This document shows positions 1 through 12,782 of a stretch of 64,000 nucleotides of DNA, piece by piece. The notes beneath the pieces were generated by a model. The model searched no databases. It saw nothing but the letters and a program-made list of their open reading frames with translations, and was not told where the DNA came from. The DNA comes from Plasmodium relictum (lineage: Eukaryota; Apicomplexa; Aconoidasida; Haemosporida; Plasmodiidae). The DNA lies in the NCBI RefSeq assembly GCF_900005765.1, contig NC_041689.1:558001-622000 (forward strand). The letters run 5' to 3'. Numbering within the stretch: position 1 is the first letter of the stretch; every line of letters begins with the position of its first letter. The position numbers were made by a program, and so were the translations under genes.

Positions 1-638
1 TCTTTATTTGTTTAGACGGAACTTTTTGTAATTAAATCTACATATAGAAAACATTTCGCATTAAATTTTTTTACCTTTTTTTTTTGAGCTACTTAGTGTT
101 TTAAATAGAGAAAAGGTTTAAATGCTTTCAGTTATCAAATCTAAAAATAGATGCAAGAAAAAAATAATAAATAACTTAATTTCTCTTTTTAATTTGTTAT
201 AAAAACTAAATATAATTTAATCTAAAAAATCAGAAGTTATATTTTGAATGACAATTAATTAAAAAATTAGTTTTTAAAACAGAAAAATAAAGAGGTTATT
301 TTATGAAATAATAAAAAATATTTTATTATTATATAAGTAAAAATGTTCTCATTTAAGTAAATAACAAGTTTATTTTTCTTTTTTTCTGTATATAAAAACT
401 TTAAATGTAATAATAATATATATATATATTAGTATGTAAGTTTAATCGTAAATCTTAAATTTAACTTAATTAAAAAAATTCTTTCTAGATAGTTTTCATG
501 TATATTTTATATAATTATTTGAAAAAAAATAAGAAAATAATTATTTCTTGCATATTTTAAATATGTATATAATTGCCCATTTAATGTTAAGATAATTATT
601 TAATCTATAACTTTTTTTTCTTTTCAATTCTTATTGAC
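1..638. other. intergenic, window edge
   Basis: AT-rich sequence with homopolymer runs and a short (TA)n near 416-430. I see no coding stretch, RNA gene or clear structure. It is probably the 3' flank of the small membrane protein gene that ends at 639. Confidence 0.5.
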
Positions 639-1011
639 TTATATAATCATTTCATATTTTTGAACTTGTGATTTAAAGTGAACAATAGAAAAAAAAGCAA
701 GAATTGATTCAATATATGTTTCAATAAAGGAAAAAGCAATGATCACAATAAAATTTAATAATATTCCTTTTGTTATAGATGTATGGCATCTTACCTTAAT
801 ATCATTATCTCTTGAATCAAAAATTTTTCCAAAATTATTAAGAGAGTAATAAAAAATATAAACATTAATAATTATCTTAATAATACAGAATAATATTGTA
901 AAGAAAGTAGACAAAATTATCTCATCTTCACTTACTACTTCCTCGTCTTTAATTAATAAAAAGAGAAAATCTATGAAAAGACTTGAAACTGGAGAAAAAT
1001 AATTTAAAATA

Positions 1012-1064
<53 letters not shown>

Positions 1065-1569
1065 ATTAATACAATATGATACATTATGAATATATTTTTT
1101 AATAATAAATTCATTTCATATGAAGAATACTTAAATTTATATATATTATGCTAATGAAGTATTTAAATAATATATAGTTATATCATTTCTCTTTTATCTA
1201 ATACCACACAATATCATGAAGTAATAAGGAAATGAGAAAAATTATACATAAAAAAATAGTTGAAATGAATAATTTTTATATATATATATTAACATATGAA
1301 ACAAGTATTATATTTTCCATTTTAAATTTACCTAGATTAACGGCAGTAAGAAATATGATTGGAAATATTTCAAAACATTCATGGCGAATAAGTATTGAAA
1401 AAAAAAAAGAAAAAACGTAAATATATAGTATAAAAATATCTATATAAAAAAAAATAGCCCATATATGTCTAAGAGGAGTTTTGTATAGAGGAGATGGCCC
1501 ACTAATTTTTCTTCGAAATATAAATCTATGTAATTTTTCATGCAAACCTGGAATTCTATGTATGCACAT
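639..1569 (-). CDS. small polytopic membrane protein, two exons, unknown function
   Basis: I do not recognise a family. Exon 1 is 1569-1332 and exon 2 is 988-639; the 343-base intron has a GTAAAT donor (1331) and a TTTCTCCAG acceptor (ends 989). Both exons join in phase 1 and stay open, giving 195 residues. The start ATG has an in-frame TAA six codons upstream. The N-terminal ~35 residues are basic (motif FRRKISGP, then PLYKTPLRH). About four hydrophobic segments follow, near residues 37-63, 67-97, 107-130 and 152-180. An acidic loop (KDEEVVSEDE) lies between the second and third. Base composition is less AT-biased than the flanks. Exon 1 contains a long T-run (about 1398-1409), so an unseen intron or frameshift there is possible. 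Coding is inferred from splice phase and composition only. Confidence 0.55.
1017..1061. repeat. (TA)n microsatellite inside an intron
   Basis: About 22 TA units, lying within the single intron (989-1331) of the small membrane protein gene. Confidence 0.9.
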
Positions 1570-2961
1570 TTTTTTGTTCTTGATTTATTTAGAAATAAAA
1601 ATTAATATAGTCTATATTCTTAATTTGGAGATAATTATAGCCTATCTACTTTTATTTTCCTTTGTTCTTTTTATACTTCATAAATCTGAAAATACTTTTT
1701 TTTTTATTCTTGTCTTAAAAATTTTCTTATTATATAAAAGTATGTTTTTTAGGTAACTTTCAATATATTAAAAATTTGTATATAATAAAAAAATTACAAA
1801 AATAATTTAGTAATTTTAATTAAAAAAGTTTAATTAAACTAAATTTTAATTGTTTCAGTTTGTTCTTGTTCTATTTATTCTTATTTTTAAGGAAATATGA
1901 CTAACAAAAAAAAAAAAAGAAAAAAAAAAATATTATTATTTATAAAAAACATAAGAAAAGACTATTAAATATTTATGTTTTTCATATAATTAAAACTAAA
2001 AAAATAAAAAATGTAATATTATAGTATTTATTAAAAAAATGATTCAATACAAATTATGGGTGAAATAAAAAGAAGATTTAAAAAAAAAAAAATTATATTA
2101 ATAAAAAAATGAAAAATAATATAATCATTAAATATATATTAGCATTAAATTATCATTTTAAAATTACAAACGTAAAAAAAATTAAATTATTATATACTAT
2201 AAGATGTTCTCATCTTTCAAATTAAATATCAATAGGAAGTAATTATTATTAGACATAATTCATAATAATATATATATTTTTATTATATAAATATAAAAAA
2301 TTAAATTTATAGATTAATTTCTTTTTTTAATTTGAAAAATTCAATGTATTCAAATAAAATGCACATATTTTTACACATAGACAAATGAATAAATTTATAT
2401 AAAAAAATATAAAGTTTTATAATATATATATTTATTTTATTAATAATATTATTTTAAAAATTTTTTCTGTTCATGTATTTCTGCATACACATATTATTAA
2501 AAATGTAATTAAAAAATTTTTTTTTTAATGACCAATTTGCATATATTTAAAAACTCAATTCATAAGGATGACTTTCTTAAAATATATATAAGATGATACT
2601 TTTTTTGGTATGAATTTTTTTTTTTTTCTCTATAGTATTTTTTATAGTTCCAATTTATATACATATATATTTTTATATTCATACAGCTCTACATTTTATT
2701 AGTATTAATTATTTACCTCATTTTACTTAATTTTTTTTTTTTCTTTTTTCTTTTTTGAAATAAAACAATGAAATTTCCTTAATATCATATATCTCATATT
2801 TTCTTGAGTTCTCCCTTTATAGAAAAATTAGGTGTTTTTATTTTACAATATATCTTATTTTCACAGTACTTATGGAAAAATATACTTCATGCCATCTTTT
2901 TTTTTTTTTTTTTTTATTAAATATAAAAAGTAGGAGAAAAACAAAATTTTTTTTATAGTAA
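1570..2961. other. intergenic
   Basis: Upstream flank of the small membrane protein gene and downstream flank of the PP2A B'' gene. It is mostly A/T runs. A slightly richer patch at about 2760-2900 is probably 3' UTR of the B'' gene. I see no further gene. Confidence 0.5.
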
Positions 2962-5850
2962 TTAATCTGAATCTAGGATATAAAAGTTTTTCGAATCATA
3001 ATTTTCGTAATTATCAAGGTTTTCATCATAGCAACTCTCATTTTCAATATAACACAGTTCATCATATTTCGTTTTACAAAAAATTTCCCATGGAGTCCAA
3101 TATGGAAATTCTGTTTCAATTTGAAGTTCTTTATGCACATCTCTACTTTCCCATGCTAATAATTTTGATAAGCTAACCAAGCATCCAAAAAATTTTGCAG
3201 CATATTTTCTATTTTTTTTAAAATCGGATAAAGTGAAATTTCCTTCAGTAGTTGGTTGAATAGCATCGTTCATTTGGCACAGCCAATCTTCGAATTTAGG
3301 TTCCTCTAAGTAATGAGATTTTAATCTTTCCATTTGTATATTAAAAAAAACTTGAATCTCATGATCTCTTATTACACAATCTGCATCTAAATCAATTAAT
3401 TTAAACCAAAATTCAATAGATCTATTTGAAGTCATATCTTCATAGTTCATTATAAAATATATCCAATCGTTCAAACACATATATTTTTGATTAGGTCCAG
3501 CTAATTTCATTGATATTCTTGACCATATCCTATTAACTATAAAATCATTTAAAGAATGATTATCAAATCGATATAAATCATTATTATCTATCAACATGTC
3601 TTTACAGCTACTTGTCTGGCAAAAAGTACAATAATATACATAAAAATGGGAATAGTTAAAGTATTTTCTAATGTGCTGCACTTTTATGGAATCGTCTAGA
3701 GAGCACCAAACATGAGCTAAATCGTGTTTTCTCAGATCATTTAAATATATTTTATTTGTATCGTTTATGTCTATATGATAATACAACCGAACAATCACTG
3801 ATTCTATATATCTTTCTAAAAATTCTACATGATCTAATAAAAATTGCAAAGATTTGTTTCTTCTTAAAATTTCCCTTACGTATGCATCAAAATCCTTAAA
3901 TTCTAAATAATCGTTCTTTTCATCTCTAATTGCATTGAAAAAATTTATAATAGAACATTTTTTAAATGGAACTTCTATATGATCTCCTTTTTGACTTGAA
4001 TTAAAATCATCTATTTCATTGTCATACATTAAATCATTTTTAGTATATTCATTTTGTATAGAATTATAAAAATAACTTTCAAAAAAATCTTTTTTACCTT
4101 TTTTAAACATATTTTTGTATTTTTCATCATCATAATAACTTGGATCTTTTGTCCCGTCAATGAAACGGTTGCAAAAAAATTTTTTTAAATTTTTATATGT
4201 TATAAAATCATTATGAACTTTATCAATTTTTGAAAATAATGTATGACTCATATATTTCCCTATCTTTAAAAAATTTACAACTATTAAATTTTCAAAATTC
4301 TCTAAATTCATTTTATTATTACACTGGCTAAATATTTTTTTTAACTTCATATCCGTGTCTTCATTCATTAACCTTCCAATTTTTATGGTCACTTTAGGTA
4401 TTAAAATTTGCACTTCATTTTTTTTATTTTTATCTTTTGAAGTTAATTTATTTTTAGTTATTTTATTATTTTTACTATACACGTTTTCAATGAAATCATT
4501 TTTAAATTTATTTTCTATTGAATTATTTTGAGCTAACTCCATTTGTGCTAATTTATTTTTATAATGCGTACTGCCTTCTTTTAATTTATTTTCAGTTAAT
4601 TGATTTTCATTAAATTTATTTAGGTGAAAGGATTCTTCTTTTTTTATTTCGTCTTCTATTTCTTTTTTCATTAACTCATTCATTCTAAATTGAAACTCGT
4701 TGGATTTAGTTTCTATTAGTTTGTTTTCATTTTTTTCCTTTTGTTTATCAAATTTATCTTCACTATTTATGTTTTTAGTAACACTATTTCTTACATCATT
4801 TATATAATCACTATCGTCTTTTAAATAGTCATTATTTTCATTATTCACAATATTATTATTTGTTATTACTAAATCATTTTTTTTTTTATATATGGAGGGA
4901 ACTGAATTATTTTCATATGCATTTATTATATTCTGTTTTTTATTGAAAATCTCATTCTTTAAATTATTTTCTAAGCTATGCTGATATTTAATATTCATTA
5001 AAATTTTTTTTTCTTCTATTTCTTCATCATAATTGCTATTCGTGTTTAAAAAATCATTTTTTCCTATTTCTTTTTTTCTTCTTTTCATATAATCTTTCTT
5101 ATTTGTTGCATTTTTATCAGTTCTATTATCTACGGATTCTTTTAAAACATTATTATTTTCATTTTTGTTATCTATTACTGTTATTTTACTTATTCCATTC
5201 TCTATTTTCATATTATTATTATTATAAATACTGTCCAACTTTGTTTCATTAAAATCATAATTTTCTTCATTATTATCTCTATATTCTATTTTTTTATAAA
5301 ATTCCAATTTTTGTTCTTTATTTTCTATGTTCTTTTTTATCACTTCATTTATAAGTTTCTTGTTTATTTCTTCAATATCCATGATATTTCTTTTTTCTAA
5401 TTCCTTTGTATCACTTTTTTTGTTGATACATTTATCAATGAATTTACTTTTTCTAAAAGAATCGTTATGAGTAAAATCATTTTTCTCATAATCTTTGTCA
5501 ATTTTAGCATGATTATATTCAGCATTTTTTTTTATATAATGAAAAGGAGGAATATCTGAATTAAAAAAATTACCTGCATTAGTTTTTGCTATATGTAATT
5601 GATTATCTAGCCACTTGTCCATTTCATTTGGATCTTCTTTTAACTTTATTTTTACATTTTGTATAAATAACCATATATCTTCGTCCAATAAAAACTGACG
5701 CATTAATTCTCCTTGTAAAAAAAAGCGAGCAAAACCTTTTAATTCTTTAGTTTCTGATTTTTCAGAAAAAGATTGTGAAAAAGACTTGAAATTGAAATTC
5801 ATTTTTTCTTTTCTTATAGATCCATCTCCAGTAGAATTGTGTTCGTTCAT
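2962..5850 (-). CDS. PP2A regulatory subunit B''-like (EF-hand) protein
   Basis: Predicted B''/PR72-type regulatory subunit that would target the PP2A catalytic/scaffold dimer. The product is 962 residues. I chose the ATG at 5850; the open frame extends only three codons further, to a GTG. The N-terminal ~110 residues hold a conserved-looking block (motif FARFFLQGELMRQFLLDED). Residues about 110-490 are Asn/Lys/Glu-rich low complexity. The C-terminal half is the B'' core: an EF-hand region with a canonical 12-residue calcium loop, DLDADCVIRDHE, at about residues 819-830. It is preceded by the family's signature 'L..W..F....ED.TS..SIEFWF..LDLD'. The calcium ligands are intact. The tail is acidic and Asn/Tyr-rich. 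Family assignment is by eye and fairly firm for the C-terminal domain; no partner gene lies nearby. Confidence 0.85.
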   Translation of the reverse strand: MNEHNSTGDGSIRKEKMNFNFKSFSQSFSEKSETKELKGFARFFLQGELMRQFLLDEDIWLFIQNVKIKLKEDPNEMDKWLDNQLHIAKTNAGNFFNSDIPPFHYIKKNAEYNHAKIDKDYEKNDFTHNDSFRKSKFIDKCINKKSDTKELEKRNIMDIEEINKKLINEVIKKNIENKEQKLEFYKKIEYRDNNEENYDFNETKLDSIYNNNNMKIENGISKITVIDNKNENNNVLKESVDNRTDKNATNKKDYMKRRKKEIGKNDFLNTNSNYDEEIEEKKILMNIKYQHSLENNLKNEIFNKKQNIINAYENNSVPSIYKKKNDLVITNNNIVNNENNDYLKDDSDYINDVRNSVTKNINSEDKFDKQKEKNENKLIETKSNEFQFRMNELMKKEIEDEIKKEESFHLNKFNENQLTENKLKEGSTHYKNKLAQMELAQNNSIENKFKNDFIENVYSKNNKITKNKLTSKDKNKKNEVQILIPKVTIKIGRLMNEDTDMKLKKIFSQCNNKMNLENFENLIVVNFLKIGKYMSHTLFSKIDKVHNDFITYKNLKKFFCNRFIDGTKDPSYYDDEKYKNMFKKGKKDFFESYFYNSIQNEYTKNDLMYDNEIDDFNSSQKGDHIEVPFKKCSIINFFNAIRDEKNDYLEFKDFDAYVREILRRNKSLQFLLDHVEFLERYIESVIVRLYYHIDINDTNKIYLNDLRKHDLAHVWCSLDDSIKVQHIRKYFNYSHFYVYYCTFCQTSSCKDMLIDNNDLYRFDNHSLNDFIVNRIWSRISMKLAGPNQKYMCLNDWIYFIMNYEDMTSNRSIEFWFKLIDLDADCVIRDHEIQVFFNIQMERLKSHYLEEPKFEDWLCQMNDAIQPTTEGNFTLSDFKKNRKYAAKFFGCLVSLSKLLAWESRDVHKELQIETEFPYWTPWEIFCKTKYDELCYIENESCYDENLDNYENYDSKNFYILDSD

Positions 5851-7447
5851 TTTTATCACTTTAATTTTTTTTATATCTTTTTTTTATTTTTTTAATATAT
5901 TATTACTTTTCATATTCTTTATGTGTATAATTATTTCTTTATGCATTTTAAAAATGCATTATATATATATATATATATTTATTTATTTAAAAAAATTAAT
6001 TTTTTATTTAAAAAAGAAAATTATTTTCCTACAAAATTTACATTGAATTTCCTTTCTCCTTTATTTTTTTCTTACATACAATTGTATCTTTTTTGTAATT
6101 TTTATATATTCTATTTATATAAATTTTAAAATATTTATGTAATGGCATTATTTTCTTATCGAGTTTAATTTTTTTAAAAAAAACAATAATAGCAAATAAA
6201 AAAAAAAGAGAATTTTTTTTTATAAAAACTTACCTAAAAAAAAAAAAATTAAAATTAACAAAAAATTCGTCTATCATTTTTGTATTTTAAATTACATTTT
6301 ATTACTGGAAAGTATTTGGAATTGTATATTTATTGTATTAAAAAAAAAAAAAAAAAATACATGCATAAATACTATAAGATTATACATAAAAATTAATGAA
6401 ATAATCAATTAGAAATAAATAAAAAAAAGTAAAATAAAATTACAAGTGTAACTAAAGAAATATGTATACTAAATTATTTCCCATAAACAATTATCCGTAA
6501 GTGTATTATAAAATACTCAAAACAAAATAGAAAAATCTCAATATATTACACTAAATGTTAATATATAAAGTATTATCTCAATTTATTTTAAACAATTTAC
6601 GTAGATAAAATATTATTTTCTTAAATTACATACTTTATAACTATTAATATTCTTTATAAAAGGAAATAAAAATCCTAATAATGATTATCATAACAATTAT
6701 AAGTCATACTATGATTATTTTAATTAAAATATTGAAATATCATTTATGTATATATATTTATAAAAATAAAATCAAGAAAAATTTATTATTTGTATTTAAT
6801 ATTCTAGATGTGTATATTTTTTTATTAACAGATATATCACGATTTTATATTTTAAATATATACACATTATATAATTAGAAAAAAAAAAAAATTAAACTAA
6901 ATTAAATAAATAAATAAAGATTATTTATTTTGTTAAATAATATTGTAGTTAGTTAAAATAATTTTGACAAAGCTTAGAAAATGGGTTTTAGTATAATTTA
7001 AATTAATAATATATAAACAATTGTTCGTTTTGAATTATATATGATTTTAAAAAAAATAAAAATATATATATCAAAATATAATTGCTTATATAATAGATTA
7101 TTTATAGATCAAAATTTATGCAGAAGTTTAAAAAATTTGTATTTTATTTTTTCTTTCATGTCTTTTTTTTAAATTATAAATATTCGTAATATTTTTTTAT
7201 TCTATTTCAAATTTTCTTTAAAGAGAAATATTTTTAATTTCTAAACAAAATTTTTAAATGAAAAAATGTATGTATTAAAATAATAATAAAAATAAACAAA
7301 AAATTATAGCTTAAAAATATAATAATAATCAAATAAAAATATATGAATTAAAAAAAAAGAAAAAAAATTTAACAATGTATTTAATTTAATGATGTATTCT
7401 AAGAATGTTTTATATTAAAATTGTTAAAGATTTTTCTAATATTAAAA
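5851..7447. other. intergenic
   Basis: Promoter side of the B'' gene and 3' flank of the E2 gene. Very AT-rich with A and T homopolymers and a short (TA)n near 5960. The open frames here are hydrophobic products of T-rich sequence and I do not call them. Confidence 0.5.
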
Positions 7448-8779
<1,332 letters not shown>

Positions 8780-10933
8780 TTTTTGTTTATGAACAAATTA
8801 TATACTTTATATTTTTCTAAAAAAATTATATATATATATTTTCAAATTTTAAGCAAAATAAATTGTACACACAAAAAAAATATATAAAATTTTAAAAAGG
8901 CAACTTTATTATTTATTGTATTTTATTTTAAATAGCTTAAATTAATGTAATTTATAAGTGTACAGTACAGTCTTTTTTTATAGTAATAAATGAAAGAAAA
9001 AAAAGGAAAAAAGAAAAATATATAAAAAAAAAAAAAAAGTGCATATCTCTGCACAAATTTTTATTTTTTAAAAAAAAAAAAATAAAATAGTTCTTTTAAT
9101 AAAACATACATAAGTATTTCTAAAAGATTTATATAATGAAAATGCTCTTATTTTTAATTAAATATTTTTTTTTTTTTTTTTTTTTGATATATCATTTAAT
9201 ATTGTAGTTTTTTTATTTTAATTTTTCGTATATTAAATAAAAAACTACAATATTGAAGAAATTATTATAAAATATATTGAAAGTACTTGCTAATCAATAC
9301 AAAATAATATATGGTGTGTTATTAGAGAATTAAATAAATACAAATGTAAATATAAATAAATATAATTCAAAAAAAAAAAAAAAAATAAATATATTTAATA
9401 TATGATTAATATATAAATAAAAAAAAAAAAAGAATAGAATATAGATAAGAAGATAAATATGTATTTTGCATTAATTGTTTTTTTATATCCTATTATTATA
9501 TTGATGTAAATTTTGCTATTTCTTTTTATTTCATTTTTAAGGAACAATATTTGTATCTTTTTATTTTTATCTAATCATTTTTTTGTTTTACAATTCAAAT
9601 ATTTAAAGTTTCTCTAAACATTTTATATATTTTCGATGCATATTATATTTGTTTTTAATTAAAATAATCTTTTTAAACAAATATAATTAATTTATTTTAC
9701 TATTATTAAATATTTATATGTATATACATTTTATTAGTATTAATATTAGGATCTGTTTTATTTGTTTACTATTACATTTATCAAAATTATTTATATTCCT
9801 TTTTAAAATAACTATCACAATCACCTCTATATTTATCATTTATTGTAAATTATTAATAATTAACAAATATTTATATCATTTATATTTTTAATTTTAAAAG
9901 GCTACTTAAAATTGTCTAAGCATTTAATAATAAGAAGAAACTTATATTTCTTATTAAAAATATATTTGCAAATTAAAAATTTTCAGATATTTAAAATATA
10001 TATAAAAAAATATATTAGCTTTATCTTTTACAGATAAAATATTATGTTGAAAAAAAAATTATGAATAATTTATATGAAATTCTTTTTTCCTTTTTAATTG
10101 CTTTTATGAAGAAATATTATGTTAATTTTTACTTACCGTTGTAGAAAAAATTAAAATGTATTCTTCAGAAAATATTTATGCTTCTGAGTTATAAAAATAT
10201 TCTTTTTTTGGTTAAGAAAAAAAGGAAAATAAATATATAACTTACATTAGTGTTTTCTTTTCCCTAATTATTATAAAAAAATATAAAATAATTTTTTGTA
10301 ATTAAAATAAAATAAAAAAAAAAAAAGGGGAGGATTATATCAATCAATGTAAAATTCATTGAGAATTAATTTTATGTAAAGTATTTTCATATTAAAATCA
10401 TATTCTTAAATTGATTTATTAAAAATAGTCCATAATAAAGTGCATATCAATATAAAAGAATAAAAAGTATTATTTCGTATGGATATTCATTTTTAAAAAG
10501 ATAAAATAGTGAATAAATTTTTTTTTTTTTGTAAATAATATAATTTTATTTTCTTATATATTTTTTCTGTATATATTAAAAAGATAAATTTAATATAGAA
10601 AAATATCTATTGCGAAAAGAGATACCATCTTAAAAACAAAAAGAAATAAAACCACCGTATAGTTCATTAAATATAACTCAAAAAAATTTTTTTTTTTTTT
10701 TTCTTAACAAAATATTTTGAGAAAAATAATAAAATTAGCATCACTAATGTATTATATTTAAATTTTTTTTCTGTAAAATTATTACAAAAAAAATTACAAT
10801 TATAGCAAAATTTCTTATGATTTCAAAATTTAAATGTAATTAGAATATTAATTATTCAGATCATAAAAAATACTTAAAAAAAAAAATTTTATATTAAAAC
10901 ATAAATGAGTCATTTATTTAAAAAAAAAATATA
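8780..10933. promoter_or_regulatory. shared upstream region of divergent E2 and TIM23 genes
   Basis: A 2.15 kb gap between two genes that point away from each other, so it should contain both promoters. It is almost pure A/T. The only distinct structure I see is the inverted repeat at 9199-9254. I cannot place transcription starts. Confidence 0.5.
9199..9254. repeat. near-perfect inverted repeat, about 20-bp arms
   Basis: The left arm AATATTGTAGTTTTTTTATT is matched by its reverse complement in the right arm, ending ACTACAATATT, with one extra T in the left arm. A spacer of about 14 bases (including TTTTTCG) separates them. As RNA it would form a long hairpin in either direction. Confidence 0.8.
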
Positions 10934-11684
10934 ATGGGTGATTATTTAAAAACAGGATCTATTAATTATGATTTAGAAATTTTAAAAAAAAAACCTGAGA
11001 AAAAATTATCATTTGATAAACAAAATTTATATCTTCAGGGATATGGAAGACAATGGGGTGAAAAATTAGTTTATAATGTTGGTTTAGCATATGGTTCAGG
11101 TAAATAACTATAATATTTTTTTTTAATTTATATTAAAAAATTATATATATATTTAAAAAATTTAGAAAAAGAAAAAGGATTATAATAACAGATGTACATA
11201 ATATAAATAGAAAGTGATTATAAAAAATAGTGCTGATTATGTGAAAAAATATTTAATTTTAAAAAAATTTATCTATATAGAAAATACAATAAATAAAATT
11301 ATCTTTTTATATATATATATATTTTTTTTTTTTTTGAAATATACAGGATTATTATTAGGTGGAAGTTGTGGTTTAATTAAAGGTATTATAAAAGGAGGGA
11401 AAACTAAAAAACTTTTTTTAAATTCAGTTCTTAATTCTACTTCAGTAATTGGACCTAGTGTTGCCAATCAAATGGCTTCATTAACAATGATTTATTATGC
11501 ATTAAATAATATTGTAAAACTGTTTACAAAAAATGAAGAAGTATATAACTCTACCATATCAGGTTTTTTAGCTGGATGCATATATAAAAGTTCAGCAAAT
11601 TATAAAGTTTTGGGAAGCTATTCTATTTTTTCATCTGCTGCATTTTCCTTAATAGATTATGGTTTTAAAAAAGGATATATTTAA
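10934..11684 (+). CDS. TIM23: mitochondrial inner-membrane translocase subunit TIM23
   Basis: Channel-forming subunit of the TIM23 complex, which imports presequence proteins across the mitochondrial inner membrane. Exon 1 is 10934-11099 and exon 2 is 11347-11684; the intron has GTAAAT and ATACAG ends and the joint completes a Gly codon. The product is 167 residues. The N-terminus is hydrophilic and acidic/basic, as in the family. The Tim17/22/23 core starts at about residue 35, with YGRQWGEKLVYNVGLAYGSG running into a Gly-rich first transmembrane helix. It continues with KTKKLFLNSVLNS and NQMASLTMIYYAL, then ISGFLAGCIYKSSA, the family's repeated small-residue motif. It ends GFKKGYI. It is slightly shorter than fungal or human TIM23, mainly at the N-terminus. 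Tim22 or Tim17 is less likely from the order of motifs. Confidence 0.88.
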
Positions 11685-12782
11685 ATCTCTTATTTAATTT
11701 TTTTTTTTTTTTGATCATTTGATATATTATGAAATAATTTACTTGTATTCTTTTCTTTTTTTTTCATAATTTCTTTTGAGGTCTATTTCGTAGGGTTTTA
11801 TTTATTTTCAATGAACTTATTTTATTTTTTATAATTAAAATGATTTATATTTATTAATAATTATCAAAATATTCATTCACATTTTATTATTAAGTATACC
11901 AATGTTTGGCAACATTTGAAAATTTTAATGTATATATATATATATTTATACAAATATTTTTCTTTTTTTAATGTTAATTAGAAAAGATATTCCTAAAAAT
12001 AATTTATAGTAAATTATTATATTCTACATTTTTTTTAATAAAACTTATTTTATTTACTTATTTTTTTTTTTTTACTTCATTCTATTTGTTTACCCTCTTT
12101 TTACAATTTAACTAAAAAAAATTTTTAAAGGTAAATTTCATGCTATTAAAAGGAAAAATAATAATTTATTTTATGTATTTACTAAAAAAAGTATATATAT
12201 AAAATATAATCTAAAACCATGTTAATTATTTTTATTTTATTTTTTATTATAAAAAGATATTTTTTTGTTAAATTATCTATAACAAAAAAAGAAAAAAAAA
12301 TTCCTTTCATAATCTATGAACTTTAATTAAAAAAAAAAATTTTAAATTTTCAGTACATATTATAAATTTTTGTAAAAATGAAAATTTTTTAATATAATTT
12401 TTTTTTTTTTATAATGGAATAATACATGTATATATGTATATACATAATATTTTTTAATTTATTTTTTTTTGTGATATTATCAAATACACATAAAATTACG
12501 AAGCATAAAGAAAAAAAAATATAAATGGAAAAACACTAGAACTTTACAATTTAAAAGTTTTATAACACTTTTCTCTTTTTTTTTTTGTAAAAAAATAATT
12601 TTTTTTTTTTATTTAAAATACTTAGGTATTAAATATTGCAAATAATTTATTTTATTATTCTATTTTTTTTAAATTGTTTTTAGATTAAAATTTTTACTTT
12701 TTTTTGCAATTGTTCTTTTTTTAATTACACTTATTTGATTTTACTATATATATATATATTTTTTTTTTTTTTTTGTGTTAAT
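11685..12782. other. intergenic
   Basis: The 3' flank of TIM23 and upstream region of the next plus-strand gene. A/T runs and a short (TA)n near 11932. No further feature seen. Confidence 0.5.

Noticed and set aside
1232-1420. Plus-strand frame opposite the small membrane protein
   Set aside because: The minus strand has splice sites in phase and protein-like composition; this one is its shadow.
2760-2900. Slightly GC-richer patch after the PP2A B'' stop
   Set aside because: No frame, hairpin or RNA motif; best explained as 3' UTR.
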